A DNA stretch of 64,000 nt. Source: Flavobacterium aquatile LMG 4008 = ATCC 11947 (GTDB lineage Bacteria > Bacteroidota > Bacteroidia > Flavobacteriales > Flavobacteriaceae). The number at the start of each line of letters is the position of its first letter. Position 1 is the first letter of the stretch. Positions 35,399-44,779 of the stretch are shown here, in pieces. The translations under genes and the position numbers were made by a program. Where the stretch lies: assembly GCF_000757385.1 (NCBI RefSeq), contig NZ_JRHH01000003.1:682001-746000 (forward strand). Reading direction: 5' to 3'. The notes beneath the pieces were generated by a model that was given only the letters and a program-made list of their open reading frames with translations, was not told the DNA's origin and did not search any database.

Positions 35399-36418
35399 TT
35401 ATTTTGATAAGCGATGTAAGGTGTACGTCATAGTCGCTAACAAAATGAAAGCCATAATCTGATGTGTTAATCCTAACCACATTGGAACGCCAAACAATAA
35501 GGTTAAAACGCCTAATAAAAATTGTAAAAAAACAATGAAAACCAATGCGTTAAGTCCGTTTTTTTGTTGCGTTGAAACTGCAAATTTCTTACTTTGAAAA
35601 TATAAAAATAGAATCAATCCAACAACAACATAAGCCATTGTTCGGTGCACAAATTGAACGCCACTTTTACCTTCGGTTAATCGTAATAACCATGAATCTT
35701 TCTCAAGAATTACGCTGTCGTGAAGGAATTGGCCTTCACTCATCAATGGCCAATGGTTGTGAATTAATCCAGCGTTTAATCCAGCAACAAACCCACCATA
35801 AATAATTTGAATAACTAGAAAAACAATGGCAATTCGAGCATACTTTCTAAGAGTTTTATTTACTTCATTTTTATCTGGATAAATTAAATCCAAAGCAACC
35901 CAAAGTGTGTAAGCAAATGTTATAAAAGCAAAAGTCAAGTGCAATGCCAATCTAAAATGACTCACATCTGGATTGTCAATTAAACCACTTTTCACCATAA
36001 ACCATCCCAAAAAACCTTGAAATGCACCCATTCCTAGAAGAATGATACATTTTTTTATCGTTTCAGAATTTAATTTCTTTTTGATTAAAAAATAAACGAA
36101 CGGAATAATGAATACCAAACCGATAATTCTTCCAATAAATCGGTGAAACCATTCCCAGAAGTAAATAAATTTATAATCGGAAAGTTGGAAATCATTATGA
36201 ATGTTTATCTTTTGATATTCAGGAAATTTCTTGTATTCATCAAATGCGGCTTGCCATTTTTCTTCGGTTAATGGCGGAAAAGTATCGGTTACCAAATGCC
36301 AATCGGTCATTGAAAGTCCTGAATTGGTCAAACGTGTAATTCCACCAACAGTAACCATGATAAATAGTAAAATGCAACCTGAAAGTAGCCAGTAAATGAC
36401 TGATTTGTTATTCTTCAT
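35399..36418 (-). CDS. ctaA: Heme A synthase (COX15/CtaA)
   Basis: The 339-aa protein has eight membrane helices in two related halves. It has the start VTVGGITRLTNSGLSMTDW and heme-ligand His residues in EWFHRFIGR and SHFRLALHLTFAF in the first half, and VHRTMAYVVV and LTHQIMAF in the second. It oxidises heme O to heme A for aa3-type oxidases, so the organism should have an aa3/caa3 oxidase besides the cbb3 enzyme encoded at 54-57 kb. It is monocistronic. Confidence 0.95.
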   Translation of the reverse strand: MKNNKSVIYWLLSGCILLFIMVTVGGITRLTNSGLSMTDWHLVTDTFPPLTEEKWQAAFDEYKKFPEYQKINIHNDFQLSDYKFIYFWEWFHRFIGRIIGLVFIIPFVYFLIKKKLNSETIKKCIILLGMGAFQGFLGWFMVKSGLIDNPDVSHFRLALHLTFAFITFAYTLWVALDLIYPDKNEVNKTLRKYARIAIVFLVIQIIYGGFVAGLNAGLIHNHWPLMSEGQFLHDSVILEKDSWLLRLTEGKSGVQFVHRTMAYVVVGLILFLYFQSKKFAVSTQQKNGLNALVFIVFLQFLLGVLTLLFGVPMWLGLTHQIMAFILLATMTYTLHRLSK

Positions 36419-36486
36419 TGGAGAAGTAAATTTTATGCAAAATTATTTTTAATACTTTGATTAACTGATTTAACAAAAGTTAATCT

Positions 36487-37914
36487 TTACTTATTATTTT
36501 CCACTTTTTTCAAGCCTAATTTTTCAGCTCTTTTCATCACAAAATCGTAGGCAGCTTGATATTCATTTGGAATTTTCCCATCTAAAATAGCTTCTTTTAC
36601 AGCTTCTTTTAGCATTCCAATTTCTCTTGAAGGTTTCAAATTGAATAGCTCCATAATCTCTTCACCCGAAATTGGTGGTTGAAACTGACGTACGTGATCG
36701 CGTTCCTCAACTTCAATAATTTTCTTGCGAACAATATCAAAATTATCGTGGTATTTCTTAAATTTCTTCGGATTTTTGGTCGTAATATCGGCTTCACAAA
36801 GCGTCATTAAATGATCTACATCTTCACCAGCATCAAATACTAAACGTCTTACAGCTGAATCAGTTACAATATCTTCTGCCAAAACAATTGGACGTGAACT
36901 CATAGTGACCATTTTTTGAACAAATTTTAATTTATTGTTCAACGGCATGTGCAATCGTTCGAAGATTTTCTTAGCCATTTTTCCGCCAAGAAATTCGTGT
37001 CCGTGAAACGTCCAACCTTGTTTTTTGTTGAATTTTTTTGTCGGAGCTTTTCCAATGTCATGTAATAAAGCTGACCATCGCAACCAAACATCGTCTGTAT
37101 TCGGACAAATATTATCGACAACTTCTAAAGTGTGATAGAAATTGTTTTTATGTGTATGACCTTCAATTTCTTCAACTTTATTCAATGCAGTTAATTCGGG
37201 TAAAATAATGTCTAATAATCCGGTTTTGTACAAAAGTAAAAATCCAATCGACGGCTTATCGGTCGAGAGAATTTTGTTTAATTCATCCACAATACGTTCA
37301 CCAGAAATAATTTTGATTCTATCTTTATTTCTCGAAATTGCTTCCAACGATTCAGCTTCAATTTCAAATTTCAATTGAGTTGCAAATCGAATGCCTCGTA
37401 ACATTCTCAAAGGATCATCCGAATAAGTTATGTCAGGATTTAGCGGCGTTTTGATTATTTTATTTTCTAAATCACTTAACCCATTAAAAGGATCAACTAA
37501 TTCGCCATAATTTTTTTCATTCAAAGAAAAAGCCAATGCGTTTATGGTAAAATCGCGACGGTTTTGGTCGTCTTCCAATGTTCCGTTTTCTACAATAGGA
37601 TTTCTGCTGTCTTGATTATAACTTTCTTTTCGTGCACCAACAAACTCTATATCAATCTCTTTGTATCGCAACATCGCGGTTCCGTAAGTCTTAAAAACTT
37701 GAACTTTTGGTTTGTTCGGAATTAAATCAGAAACTTTCAAAGCTAGCTCAATTCCAGATCCGACAGCAACAACATCAATGTCTTTTTTAAAATCTCTTTG
37801 AAGCAAAAAATCACGAACAAAACCGCCAATAACATAACTATCAACGTTAAGTTCTTGACTTGCTTGTGCAATTATTTTAAAAATTGGATTGTTTAGTGCT
37901 TTTGTGTAGTTCAT
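36487..37914 (-). CDS. cca: CCA-adding enzyme / tRNA nucleotidyltransferase with HD domain
   Basis: The 475-aa protein has the nucleotidyltransferase motif YVIGGFVRDFLLQRDFKKDIDVV (in parts, residues about 26-48). The RNA-binding neck reads DDPLRMLRGIRFATQL, and an HD domain (about 250-370) reads WSALLHDIGKAPT. It adds or repairs the tRNA 3' CCA. The tRNA-Glu genes in this window do not encode CCA, so the enzyme is needed. A 26-bp perfect inverted repeat lies directly upstream. Confidence 0.95.
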   Translation of the reverse strand: MNYTKALNNPIFKIIAQASQELNVDSYVIGGFVRDFLLQRDFKKDIDVVAVGSGIELALKVSDLIPNKPKVQVFKTYGTAMLRYKEIDIEFVGARKESYNQDSRNPIVENGTLEDDQNRRDFTINALAFSLNEKNYGELVDPFNGLSDLENKIIKTPLNPDITYSDDPLRMLRGIRFATQLKFEIEAESLEAISRNKDRIKIISGERIVDELNKILSTDKPSIGFLLLYKTGLLDIILPELTALNKVEEIEGHTHKNNFYHTLEVVDNICPNTDDVWLRWSALLHDIGKAPTKKFNKKQGWTFHGHEFLGGKMAKKIFERLHMPLNNKLKFVQKMVTMSSRPIVLAEDIVTDSAVRRLVFDAGEDVDHLMTLCEADITTKNPKKFKKYHDNFDIVRKKIIEVEERDHVRQFQPPISGEEIMELFNLKPSREIGMLKEAVKEAILDGKIPNEYQAAYDFVMKRAEKLGLKKVENNK

Positions 37915-37926
37915 AGTTTTCTCTTT

Positions 37927-38001
37927 TTTGTCATTTCGACGAAGGAGAAATCACATAATCTTATTGATTTTATGCGATTTCTCCTTCGTCGAAATGACAA
38001 A
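37927..38001. repeat. REP-like perfect palindrome, 26-bp arms
   Basis: The left arm (37927-37952) and right arm (37976-38001) are exact reverse complements with a 23-nt loop that can pair further (CATAA/TTATG). The arm begins TTTGTCATTTCGACGAAGG. GTCATTTCGACGAAGGAG-type sequences are a known style of intergenic repeat in flavobacteria. It lies between the divergently arranged cca start and the 3' end of the Sua5 gene, where it could also act as a transcription stop. Confidence 0.85.
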
Positions 38002-38008
38002 CGAAGCA

Positions 38009-38602
38009 TTATTTTCGTATAATTTTAACCTGATTATCCAAAGAAAGTTTTATAATCGTTGATGGATTTTTGCAAACTTTATCGCGATGCAAATTTACTA
38101 CATAGTCAACACCATTTATAATTTCTGGACTAATTTCTTTAAAAGTTTTTGGGGCGAACATACCCGAAATATTTGCCGATGTAGAAACTAATGGTCGTTT
38201 CATGCGTTCCATTAATTTGAAACAAAATGGTTCTTTTACTAGTCTAACACCAAGAGTTTTATCTTCTGCAATAACATTTGGAGCTACATTTCTTGGGTTA
38301 TCTAATATTAACGTAGTCGCTTTTTGTTTTTCTAAATCAGTATCAGCTGGGTTGGATAAATCCCAAATTTCCCATGCCAAATCAGGAATTTCTTTAAAAA
38401 CATTATACATCATTTTCTCGCTATTCATAAGTACAATCATACTTTTAGAATCGTCGCGTTTTTTTAATGCATAAATTTTGGCTACAGCTTCTGCATTTGA
38501 AGCATCGCAACCAATTCCCCAAACGGTATCAGTTGGATAAAGTATAATTCCGCCATTCTTGATGACTTCGTAAGCGTTGTGAACTTCTGTATTAATATCC
38601 AT
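38009..38602 (-). CDS. L-threonylcarbamoyladenylate synthase (Sua5/YrdC family)
   Basis: The protein is 197 aa from the ATG at 38602; the upstream start at 38620 overlaps the -7 element (TATCTTTG on the minus strand, 38618-38625). The motifs GGIILYPTDTVWGIGCDA, KKRDDSKSM and LVSTSANISG fit the YrdC fold that binds ATP and threonine. The product is the first intermediate of the t6A modification of ANN-decoding tRNAs. Confidence 0.93.
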   Translation of the reverse strand: MDINTEVHNAYEVIKNGGIILYPTDTVWGIGCDASNAEAVAKIYALKKRDDSKSMIVLMNSEKMMYNVFKEIPDLAWEIWDLSNPADTDLEKQKATTLILDNPRNVAPNVIAEDKTLGVRLVKEPFCFKLMERMKRPLVSTSANISGMFAPKTFKEISPEIINGVDYVVNLHRDKVCKNPSTIIKLSLDNQVKIIRK

Positions 38603-38634
38603 GGAAAAACTTTTTTGCAAAGATAATGTAAACT

Positions 38635-38661
38635 TTGAGAATTTTCTTTTGATTATATTTG
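38635..38661 (+). promoter_or_regulatory. Promoter of the LpxL-like acyltransferase gene
   Basis: TTG (38635-38637), a 16-bp spacer and TATATTTG (38654-38661) lie 13 bp before the ATG at 38675. It is back to back with the -7 element of the Sua5 gene. Confidence 0.55.
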
Positions 38662-38674
38662 CAAAAAAAAAGAA

Positions 38675-39544
38675 ATGCAGTTTGTTTTATTTTTGATTTT
38701 ATATCCAATTTTATTTTTAATCTCAATTCTACCATTTAGATTATTATATATTTTTTCTGATTTTGTTTTTTTTCTAGTCTATTTTGTTTTTGGTTATCGA
38801 AAAAAAATAGTTAGAGAAAATATTGCAATGGCTTTGCCTCATTTGTCTGAAAATGAGCGCCTTTTAATTGAAAAAAAGTTTTTCGCACACATGTGTGACA
38901 TGTTTTTAGAAATGATAAAGACGATGACTATTTCTCAAAAAGAAATTGAAAAAAGATTTACGTTTTCTAATCTGGATGTTTATTTAGATTTGGAGAAAAA
39001 AGGCAAAAGTATTGCTTTAGTATGCTCACATTATGCAAGTTATGAATGGGTTTTGTCAATGAATAAGTACATCACTTTTAAAGGTTATGGAATTTATAAA
39101 AGAGTAAATAATAAATATTTTGATAGGCTTGTACGTAAAATTCGTTCTAGATTTAAAGCCTATTTGATTACCACAAAAGAGACCAAATCTGTAATTGAAG
39201 AGAATAGTAAAAATGGTATTTTAAGCGTTTACGGTTTTGCTAGCGATCAATCACCACAAGTACGACCAAAAACGTATTGGAGTACTTTTATGGGCATCGA
39301 AACTCCAGTTTATGTGGGAGCAGAATTACTATCAAAAAGATTTGACATGAATATGGTTTTTTTGAAAGTAAAAAAAGTAAAACGAGGATATTATCAAGCT
39401 GATATTGAAGTTCTCGCAGAAAATGTTTCTGATATTCCAGATTTTCAAATTACAGAGCTATTTCTTAAAAAAGTTGAAGATTTAATTAAAGAGGCACCCG
39501 AATTTTACTTGTGGACTCATAAAAGATGGAAGCATAAAAAATAA
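38675..39544 (+). CDS. LpxL/HtrB-like lipid A acyltransferase
   Basis: The 289-aa protein has an N-terminal membrane helix (about 2-38). The catalytic motif is the His-x4-Glu block CSHYASYEW (about 117-125), followed by GFASDQSPQ and a C-terminal YLWTHKRWK. This is the LpxL/LpxM lysophospholipid acyltransferase family, which adds a secondary acyl chain to lipid A. Position next to glycosyltransferases fits an envelope lipid/sugar locus. Confidence 0.92.
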   Translation: MQFVLFLILYPILFLISILPFRLLYIFSDFVFFLVYFVFGYRKKIVRENIAMALPHLSENERLLIEKKFFAHMCDMFLEMIKTMTISQKEIEKRFTFSNLDVYLDLEKKGKSIALVCSHYASYEWVLSMNKYITFKGYGIYKRVNNKYFDRLVRKIRSRFKAYLITTKETKSVIEENSKNGILSVYGFASDQSPQVRPKTYWSTFMGIETPVYVGAELLSKRFDMNMVFLKVKKVKRGYYQADIEVLAENVSDIPDFQITELFLKKVEDLIKEAPEFYLWTHKRWKHKK

Positions 39545-39594
39545 AATTAATATGCAACCTTAACTTACAATTTTATTTTTGTAGTATTGTAACA

Positions 39595-40407
39595 ATGAAA
39601 TTATCTATAATTATCTCAACTTATAATTCTGAAGAATGGTTGCACAAAGTGTTACTAGCATACTCAGTTCAATCCTTTGATGATTTCGAGATTATAGTTG
39701 CCGACGATGGATCGAAAGAAATAACCAAAAAAGTTGTTGATTCTTTTCAATCAAAATTTAAGCATCCAATAAAGTATGTTTGGCAAGAAGATATTGGTTT
39801 TAGAAAATGTAGAATTTTAAATGAAGCCATTATTGTTTCGTCATCAGAATATTTAATTTTTACCGATGGCGATTGTATTCCAAGAAAAGATTTTGTTTCG
39901 CAACACAATCAATACAAACAAAAAGGGTATTTTTTATCTGGTGGATATTTTAAGTTGCCAATGGTGACTTCAAAATCAATTAATGATGAAGATATTATTG
40001 AAGGAAAGTGTTTTTCTGTTTCGTGGTTGCTAAAGAAGGGTTTAAAATTGAACTTTAAGATTTCTAAATTACTTCAAAATAGTTATTTCACAAAGTTTAT
40101 GAATTGGATTACACCAACCAAAAGATCATGGAATGGTCATAATTCTTCATGTTATAAGTCTGATATTGAAATTATTAATGGGTTTAATGAACTTTTGTCT
40201 TATGGAGGAGAAGATAGAGAACTTGGTGAACGACTTTATAATTTAGGATTAAAATCTAAACAAATTCGTTATTCTGCAATTTGCATTCACTTAGACCACG
40301 ATAGAAGTTATGCCGATTTAGAAAAAATAAAATTCAATCGAGAAATAAGAAAATTTAATAAAGTTAATAAGATTACCCGAATAGAATGCGGTATAGATAA
40401 ACATTAA
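39595..40407 (+). CDS. Family 2 glycosyltransferase, copy 1
   Basis: This 270-aa GT-A fold enzyme begins KLSIIISTYNSEEWLHKVL. It has ADDGS (about 41) and the DxD-type TDGDCIPRKDF (about 91), then NGFNELLSYGGEDRELGERL in the acceptor half, of the galactosyltransferase C-terminal type. No membrane segment is seen. A paralogue follows directly. A TATTTTTG -7 element is at 39574-39581. The enzyme likely builds a surface polysaccharide; the sugar is unknown. Confidence 0.9.
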   Translation: MKLSIIISTYNSEEWLHKVLLAYSVQSFDDFEIIVADDGSKEITKKVVDSFQSKFKHPIKYVWQEDIGFRKCRILNEAIIVSSSEYLIFTDGDCIPRKDFVSQHNQYKQKGYFLSGGYFKLPMVTSKSINDEDIIEGKCFSVSWLLKKGLKLNFKISKLLQNSYFTKFMNWITPTKRSWNGHNSSCYKSDIEIINGFNELLSYGGEDRELGERLYNLGLKSKQIRYSAICIHLDHDRSYADLEKIKFNREIRKFNKVNKITRIECGIDKH

Positions 40408-40445
40408 TTATTGTTTGATTTTATAATAAATAATTCATAGAGATT

Positions 40446-41255
40446 ATGGAAATGTCAGTTATTTTTAGCACCTACAATTCAGAAGAATGGTTAGAAAAAG
40501 TAATCATTGGATTTAGTGTACAAACATTTAAGAATTTCGAGATTATAATTGCAGACGATGGTTCTCGAGATACAACAAAAGCATTAATTGATAGATTAAA
40601 AATTGAAATTGATATTCCTATTATCCATGTATGGCACGCTGATAATGGATTTCAAAAATCACAAATTTTAAATAAAGCAATTGTTGCTTCAACCACAGAT
40701 TATTTAGTTTTTACAGATGGTGATTGTATTCCTAGAAATGATTTTGTTGAATTGCATAAAAAGTTTAGAAAAAAAGGACACTTTTTATCGGGTGGTTATT
40801 TTAAATTACCTATGGATATTTCTAAATTAATTTCTAATGAAGATATAAAAACTCAAAAATGTTTTAACTTAAACTGGTTAAAATCCAAAGGATTAACTTC
40901 AAATTTTAAAAACATAAAATTTAATAAAACTAAATGGATATCTAGTTTCTTAAATACAATAACTCCAACAAAACCATCATGGAATGGACATAATGCATCT
41001 GGATGGAAATCAGATTTATTAGCAATAAATGGATTTGATGAACGAATGCAATATGGTGGTCAAGATCGTGAATTAGGAGAAAGACTTGTAAATTTTGGTA
41101 TAAAGCCAATTCAAATACGATACAGTACTCTTTGTTTGCATTTAGACCATCCAAGAGGTTATGCTACTAGAGAATCCATAAACAAGAATAAAAAAATTAG
41201 ACAAGAAACAAAAGAACAAAATAAAAAATGGACTGATTTTGGAATAAATAAATAA
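40446..41255 (+). CDS. Family 2 glycosyltransferase, copy 2
   Basis: The 269-aa protein is colinear with copy 1 over its whole length and about half or more identical by eye (STYNSEEWL, FTDGDCIPR, FLSGGYFKLPM, GGQDRELGERL). The start at 40446 aligns exactly with the start of copy 1. The two are 38 bp apart and arose by tandem duplication. Divergence in the acceptor half suggests different acceptors. Confidence 0.9.
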   Translation: MEMSVIFSTYNSEEWLEKVIIGFSVQTFKNFEIIIADDGSRDTTKALIDRLKIEIDIPIIHVWHADNGFQKSQILNKAIVASTTDYLVFTDGDCIPRNDFVELHKKFRKKGHFLSGGYFKLPMDISKLISNEDIKTQKCFNLNWLKSKGLTSNFKNIKFNKTKWISSFLNTITPTKPSWNGHNASGWKSDLLAINGFDERMQYGGQDRELGERLVNFGIKPIQIRYSTLCLHLDHPRGYATRESINKNKKIRQETKEQNKKWTDFGINK

Positions 41256-41266
41256 CAAAATTTTGT

Positions 41267-42085
41267 CTATAATTTTAAATTAAAATGTTCTACTAAAGCT
41301 TCCCATTGTTGATTGTTTTTAAGTTTTCCAATATTTTGTTTTTTTAGCGAAACTTTTTGAGTTGCCATTATTGGAATATTTTCTTTTGGTGTAACTTTCA
41401 CTTTTCTAATGGAAGTATTATTCAACATTGCCATTGCTTTAAACCATAAATCATCGGCCTTTGGAGCTAATTTCATATACAGTTCAGAGTTTAAAGTTTC
41501 TTTAGGTAAAGAGTTTGGAGGATACAAAATTCCATTATAACCTAGAGCTAAAAAAGTGTTTGGTTTAGATAAATCTCTTAATTTCCATTGATTATAAGGT
41601 AACAAGTTGTTGTCTTCATCAAATTGAATTTGTCGTATAGTATAGGCAACAATATCTTTAGGATGTTGTAAATGTTCTTCATACAAACCTTTTAACCAGT
41701 CTTTATCATATACTAAATCATCATCACAAGTAACAATGATTTCATTGGGATATTTCTCTAATGTTGGTACTAATTTTACATGTGAACTATTTAAAGATGT
41801 AAATTCAATTGAAAAAATATCTCCATATAATTTTTTTAGATTATTTGGAATTTTGTTTTGCAATGAATTATCTAACCATAAAATAATTTTTTTTGGTTTG
41901 CTGGATTGAAGAAGCAAACTTTTTATTACTAAATGTAATCGATTAAGTCTAAAAGGGATTGATGTTAATGAAATGATAACTGGTATTTCATTACCATCAA
42001 AATTTTTAATTTTTTTTGTGTTTAGTAATCTTAACTTTACTTCAGAATATATAGAATAAGGTACTTGCCTAGATTTCATTATCAA
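41267..42085 (-). CDS. Glycosyltransferase, GT-A type
   Basis: The 272-aa protein reads PVIISLTSIPFRLNRLHLVI at residue about 32, then KKIILWLD, and VTCDDDLVYDKDWLKGL with the Asp-rich metal motif near 121. This is a family of small glycosyltransferases seen in capsule and LPS loci. A likely start is the ATG at 42085 or at 42079. It is in one unit with the Stealth gene upstream (24 bp apart). Confidence 0.82.
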   Translation of the reverse strand: MIMKSRQVPYSIYSEVKLRLLNTKKIKNFDGNEIPVIISLTSIPFRLNRLHLVIKSLLLQSSKPKKIILWLDNSLQNKIPNNLKKLYGDIFSIEFTSLNSSHVKLVPTLEKYPNEIIVTCDDDLVYDKDWLKGLYEEHLQHPKDIVAYTIRQIQFDEDNNLLPYNQWKLRDLSKPNTFLALGYNGILYPPNSLPKETLNSELYMKLAPKADDLWFKAMAMLNNTSIRKVKVTPKENIPIMATQKVSLKKQNIGKLKNNQQWEALVEHFNLKL

Positions 42086-42109
42086 TTAAATTTTATATAA
42101 GTTATTTTA

Positions 42110-43078
42110 TCAAAGATACAATTTATCTAACCAGTTTTTTAAATAATTTACTTTTGAAACTGAATATAAGTCAAGACTTTGTATATTTAAAAATATTTTT
42201 TTTGGATTATTTTCACCTAAATAAAGTTTTAATTTAATCCAAAAAATATTTTTTTTAGGTGAGTCGAGTTGAATCAGTTGATAATCATTTTTTAAAATTG
42301 CTGCGTTATTATTAACTTCTTCAAAAGCAGATATAGATTGAGTTAATGCATTATTTTCATTTCTAAATCTAAATTTTATGTTATTTAAAAAGATATCAGG
42401 ATTCATTTTGAAAAAAATTTCCATTGTTGATTTCCTGAAAGAAAAAGGTGTATGATTAACGCATATTTTATTAGATTTCCCCATTAATTTGAAAAAGAAA
42501 TCTTGCTTGCGTTTGTAACCTAAATATCCTTTTGTTTTTATTTTTTTTAAACCTAAAATTATGGCCAATTTTTTAAAAAATTTATCCGATTCGAAAGGCA
42601 TATATTTACCTCTTATTATTGGAATACCATTTATATCAAAAAAATCAGTTGGTTTAGTTGGCTTAATTAAAATCATATCGTCATTAAAACATATATAATT
42701 TTCTGATAAATTAGGAATCTTACTAACCATAGTTTCAATCGCATTTGAATTAAATACGGGTAAATATTCGTCAAATCCGTTGAATATTACTTTATGGTCA
42801 ATAATCTTAACTTTGTTGTAAATGTCAGAATTCGACTCCTTTAAAAAAGGCGGAATCTGATTATCAGTTACAATATAAATACTGTTTACATATGGAGCAA
42901 ATTTTAAAATTGAATCTACGCAATACTTAATTTCATTCTTTTGATTGAAGCGAGTTTTAAATCCTTTCGAATTTAATAAATCGACATTATTTAAGTATTT
43001 TGCAACCTTAATTTTATGAGCTTCGTCTTCGCCATCAACCCATAAAATTACGACATCAATATTAAACTTTTTTTCCAT
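42110..43078 (-). CDS. Stealth-family sugar-phosphate transferase
   Basis: The 322-aa protein begins with the CR1 motif DVVILWVDGEDEAH. A CR2-like segment (FAPYVNSIYIVTDNQIPPF), a CR3-like block with CFNDDMILIKP, and VNHTPFSFRKS follow. Stealth proteins transfer hexose-1-phosphate units in capsule or LPS polymers and are related to GlcNAc-1-phosphotransferases. The neighbours are glycosyltransferases, so a phosphate-linked surface sugar is the likely product. Confidence 0.9.
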   Translation of the reverse strand: MEKKFNIDVVILWVDGEDEAHKIKVAKYLNNVDLLNSKGFKTRFNQKNEIKYCVDSILKFAPYVNSIYIVTDNQIPPFLKESNSDIYNKVKIIDHKVIFNGFDEYLPVFNSNAIETMVSKIPNLSENYICFNDDMILIKPTKPTDFFDINGIPIIRGKYMPFESDKFFKKLAIILGLKKIKTKGYLGYKRKQDFFFKLMGKSNKICVNHTPFSFRKSTMEIFFKMNPDIFLNNIKFRFRNENNALTQSISAFEEVNNNAAILKNDYQLIQLDSPKKNIFWIKLKLYLGENNPKKIFLNIQSLDLYSVSKVNYLKNWLDKLYL

Positions 43079-43089
43079 GATAGAATTTA

Positions 43090-43905
43090 TTAAACTGCTA
43101 CGTCGTATTCTCTCAACGCATCGTTTAATGAAGTTTTTAAATCGGTTGAAGGTTTACGTTTTCCAATGATTAAAGCACATGGAACTTGAAAATCGCCAGC
43201 AGCAAATTTCTTAGTATAACTTCCAGGAATTACTACAGAACGCGCTGGAACAAATCCTTTATATTCAATAGGTTCATCACCAATAACATCGATTATTTTG
43301 GTAGAAGCAGTTAAGCATACATTTGCTCCAAGAACGGCTTCTTTTTCTACACGAACACCTTCTACAACAATACATCTTGATCCAATAAAAGCGCCATCTT
43401 CAATGATAACTGGAGCAGCTTGCAATGGTTCTAGAACGCCACCAATTCCAACGCCACCAGAAAGATGCACGTCTTTACCAATTTGAGCACAACTTCCAAC
43501 AGTTGCCCAAGTATCAACCATTGTCCCTTCGTCTACATAAGCGCCAATATTTACATAACTTGGCATTAAAATTACACCTTTAGAAATATAAGCTCCATAA
43601 CGTGCAACCGCTGGTGGAACTACGCGAATTCCTTTTTCAGCATAACCTGTTTTTAACAACATTTTATCGTGGTATTCAAAAATTCCCGATTCTAATGTTT
43701 CCATCTTTTGAATTGGAAAATACATCACAACTGCTTTTTTAACCCATTCGTTTACTTGCCATCCAGAATTTGTAGGTTCTGCAACACGCAAAGTTCCAGC
43801 ATCCAGAAGTGCAATAACTTCTCTAATTGTTTTTAAAGTAGTTTCGTCTTTAAGTAATTCTCGGTTTTCCCAAGCTTTCTCTATAATAGATTGTATTTCT
43901 GTCAT
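43090..43905 (-). CDS. dapD: Tetrahydrodipicolinate N-succinyltransferase
   Basis: The protein is 271 aa from the ATG at 43905; the longer frame to 43953 overlaps the promoter. It is a left-handed beta-helix of hexapeptide repeats (GVILMPSYVNIGAYVDEGTM, AQIGKDVHLSGGVGIGG, EDGAFIGSRCIVVEGV). This is the lysine/diaminopimelate pathway enzyme that succinylates tetrahydrodipicolinate, needed for peptidoglycan precursors. Family and length match DapD. Confidence 0.96.
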   Translation of the reverse strand: MTEIQSIIEKAWENRELLKDETTLKTIREVIALLDAGTLRVAEPTNSGWQVNEWVKKAVVMYFPIQKMETLESGIFEYHDKMLLKTGYAEKGIRVVPPAVARYGAYISKGVILMPSYVNIGAYVDEGTMVDTWATVGSCAQIGKDVHLSGGVGIGGVLEPLQAAPVIIEDGAFIGSRCIVVEGVRVEKEAVLGANVCLTASTKIIDVIGDEPIEYKGFVPARSVVIPGSYTKKFAAGDFQVPCALIIGKRKPSTDLKTSLNDALREYDVAV

Positions 43906-43924
43906 GGTTGTAAAATTTGAAAAG

Positions 43925-43953
43925 CAAAGATAAAATCTTTTTCTCGAATACAA
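43925..43953 (-). promoter_or_regulatory. Promoter of dapD
   Basis: On the minus strand TTG (43951-43953), an 18-bp spacer and TATCTTTG (43925-43932) lie 19 bp before the ATG at 43905. This supports the shorter start. Confidence 0.7.
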
Positions 43954-44076
43954 AGTTCATCGTGGTTATAGTTTACTAAAAAATTATATAACAAAAATAA
44001 AAAGTTGTATAACGCATTTAAGTTGCATCCAAGTAATTTTGTTCTCAGTAAGCACTAACTGCTACTACCCAAAAAC

Positions 44077-44649
44077 ATGAAAAAATTTTATTTTATTTTA
44101 GGAATTGCATTTTTAACTATCGTTAGTTGTAAAAATAATGAAACATCTGAAACTGATGTTATGAATGACACAATTGTTACTCAAGATTCGACAGATATTG
44201 TTACTGAAAATGAAGTTGATAGCACAGTTGTAGATTCATCCGATGTAGATTTATTAAACAAAATGTCAACTTCTACTACAACTTCTACTACAGATCCTTC
44301 TGACGGTAGATATGCTTTAGCAGAAACAAAATGGAAATTAGTTGAGCTTAATGGAAAAGCAGTAAAAAGCGCAACCAACAAGGACTATTTTATCAATTTA
44401 GATTCTAAATCGGGTAAATTTGCTGCTTATGCAGGTTGTAATAATTTTGCTGGAACTTTTGTAATGAAAGCTGCTAACAAATTGGCTTTTTCAAAAATTG
44501 CAGGAACGAAAATGGCTTGTCCAAATATGAGTTTTGAAAGTAATTTCATTGCAACTATCGAAAAAACGGATAATTATATGATTGAAGAAAACGTATTGCA
44601 TTTACATAAAGGTAAATCAATGTTAGCAAAATTTGAGTCAATTAAATAA
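44077..44649 (+). CDS. META-domain lipoprotein
   Basis: The 190-aa protein has a lipobox TIVSCKNN. An acidic Asp/Ser/Thr-rich linker (25-75) follows, then a META domain (about 80-190) with WKLVELNGK, GCNNFAGTF and TKMACPNMSFE. META/HslJ proteins are envelope proteins of unclear function. A TAATTTTG -7 element lies at 44034-44041 and a terminator at 44681. Confidence 0.92.
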   Translation: MKKFYFILGIAFLTIVSCKNNETSETDVMNDTIVTQDSTDIVTENEVDSTVVDSSDVDLLNKMSTSTTTSTTDPSDGRYALAETKWKLVELNGKAVKSATNKDYFINLDSKSGKFAAYAGCNNFAGTFVMKAANKLAFSKIAGTKMACPNMSFESNFIATIEKTDNYMIEENVLHLHKGKSMLAKFESIK

Positions 44650-44680
44650 TTTGATTTTTATTTTTACAATATAAGTTAGA

Positions 44681-44711
44681 AAAGGTATTCCGTTTAAGAA
44701 TACCTTTTTTT
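44681..44711 (+). terminator. Terminator of the META lipoprotein gene
   Basis: A 10-bp stem AAAGGTATTC/GAATACCTTT with a T-rich tail lies 32 bp past the stop. Confidence 0.9.
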
Positions 44712-44779
44712 ATTTTATTAAAATTTGAAAAATAGATTTCAAATAATTCAATGTATTATATTTGTATAAAAATTAGAAA

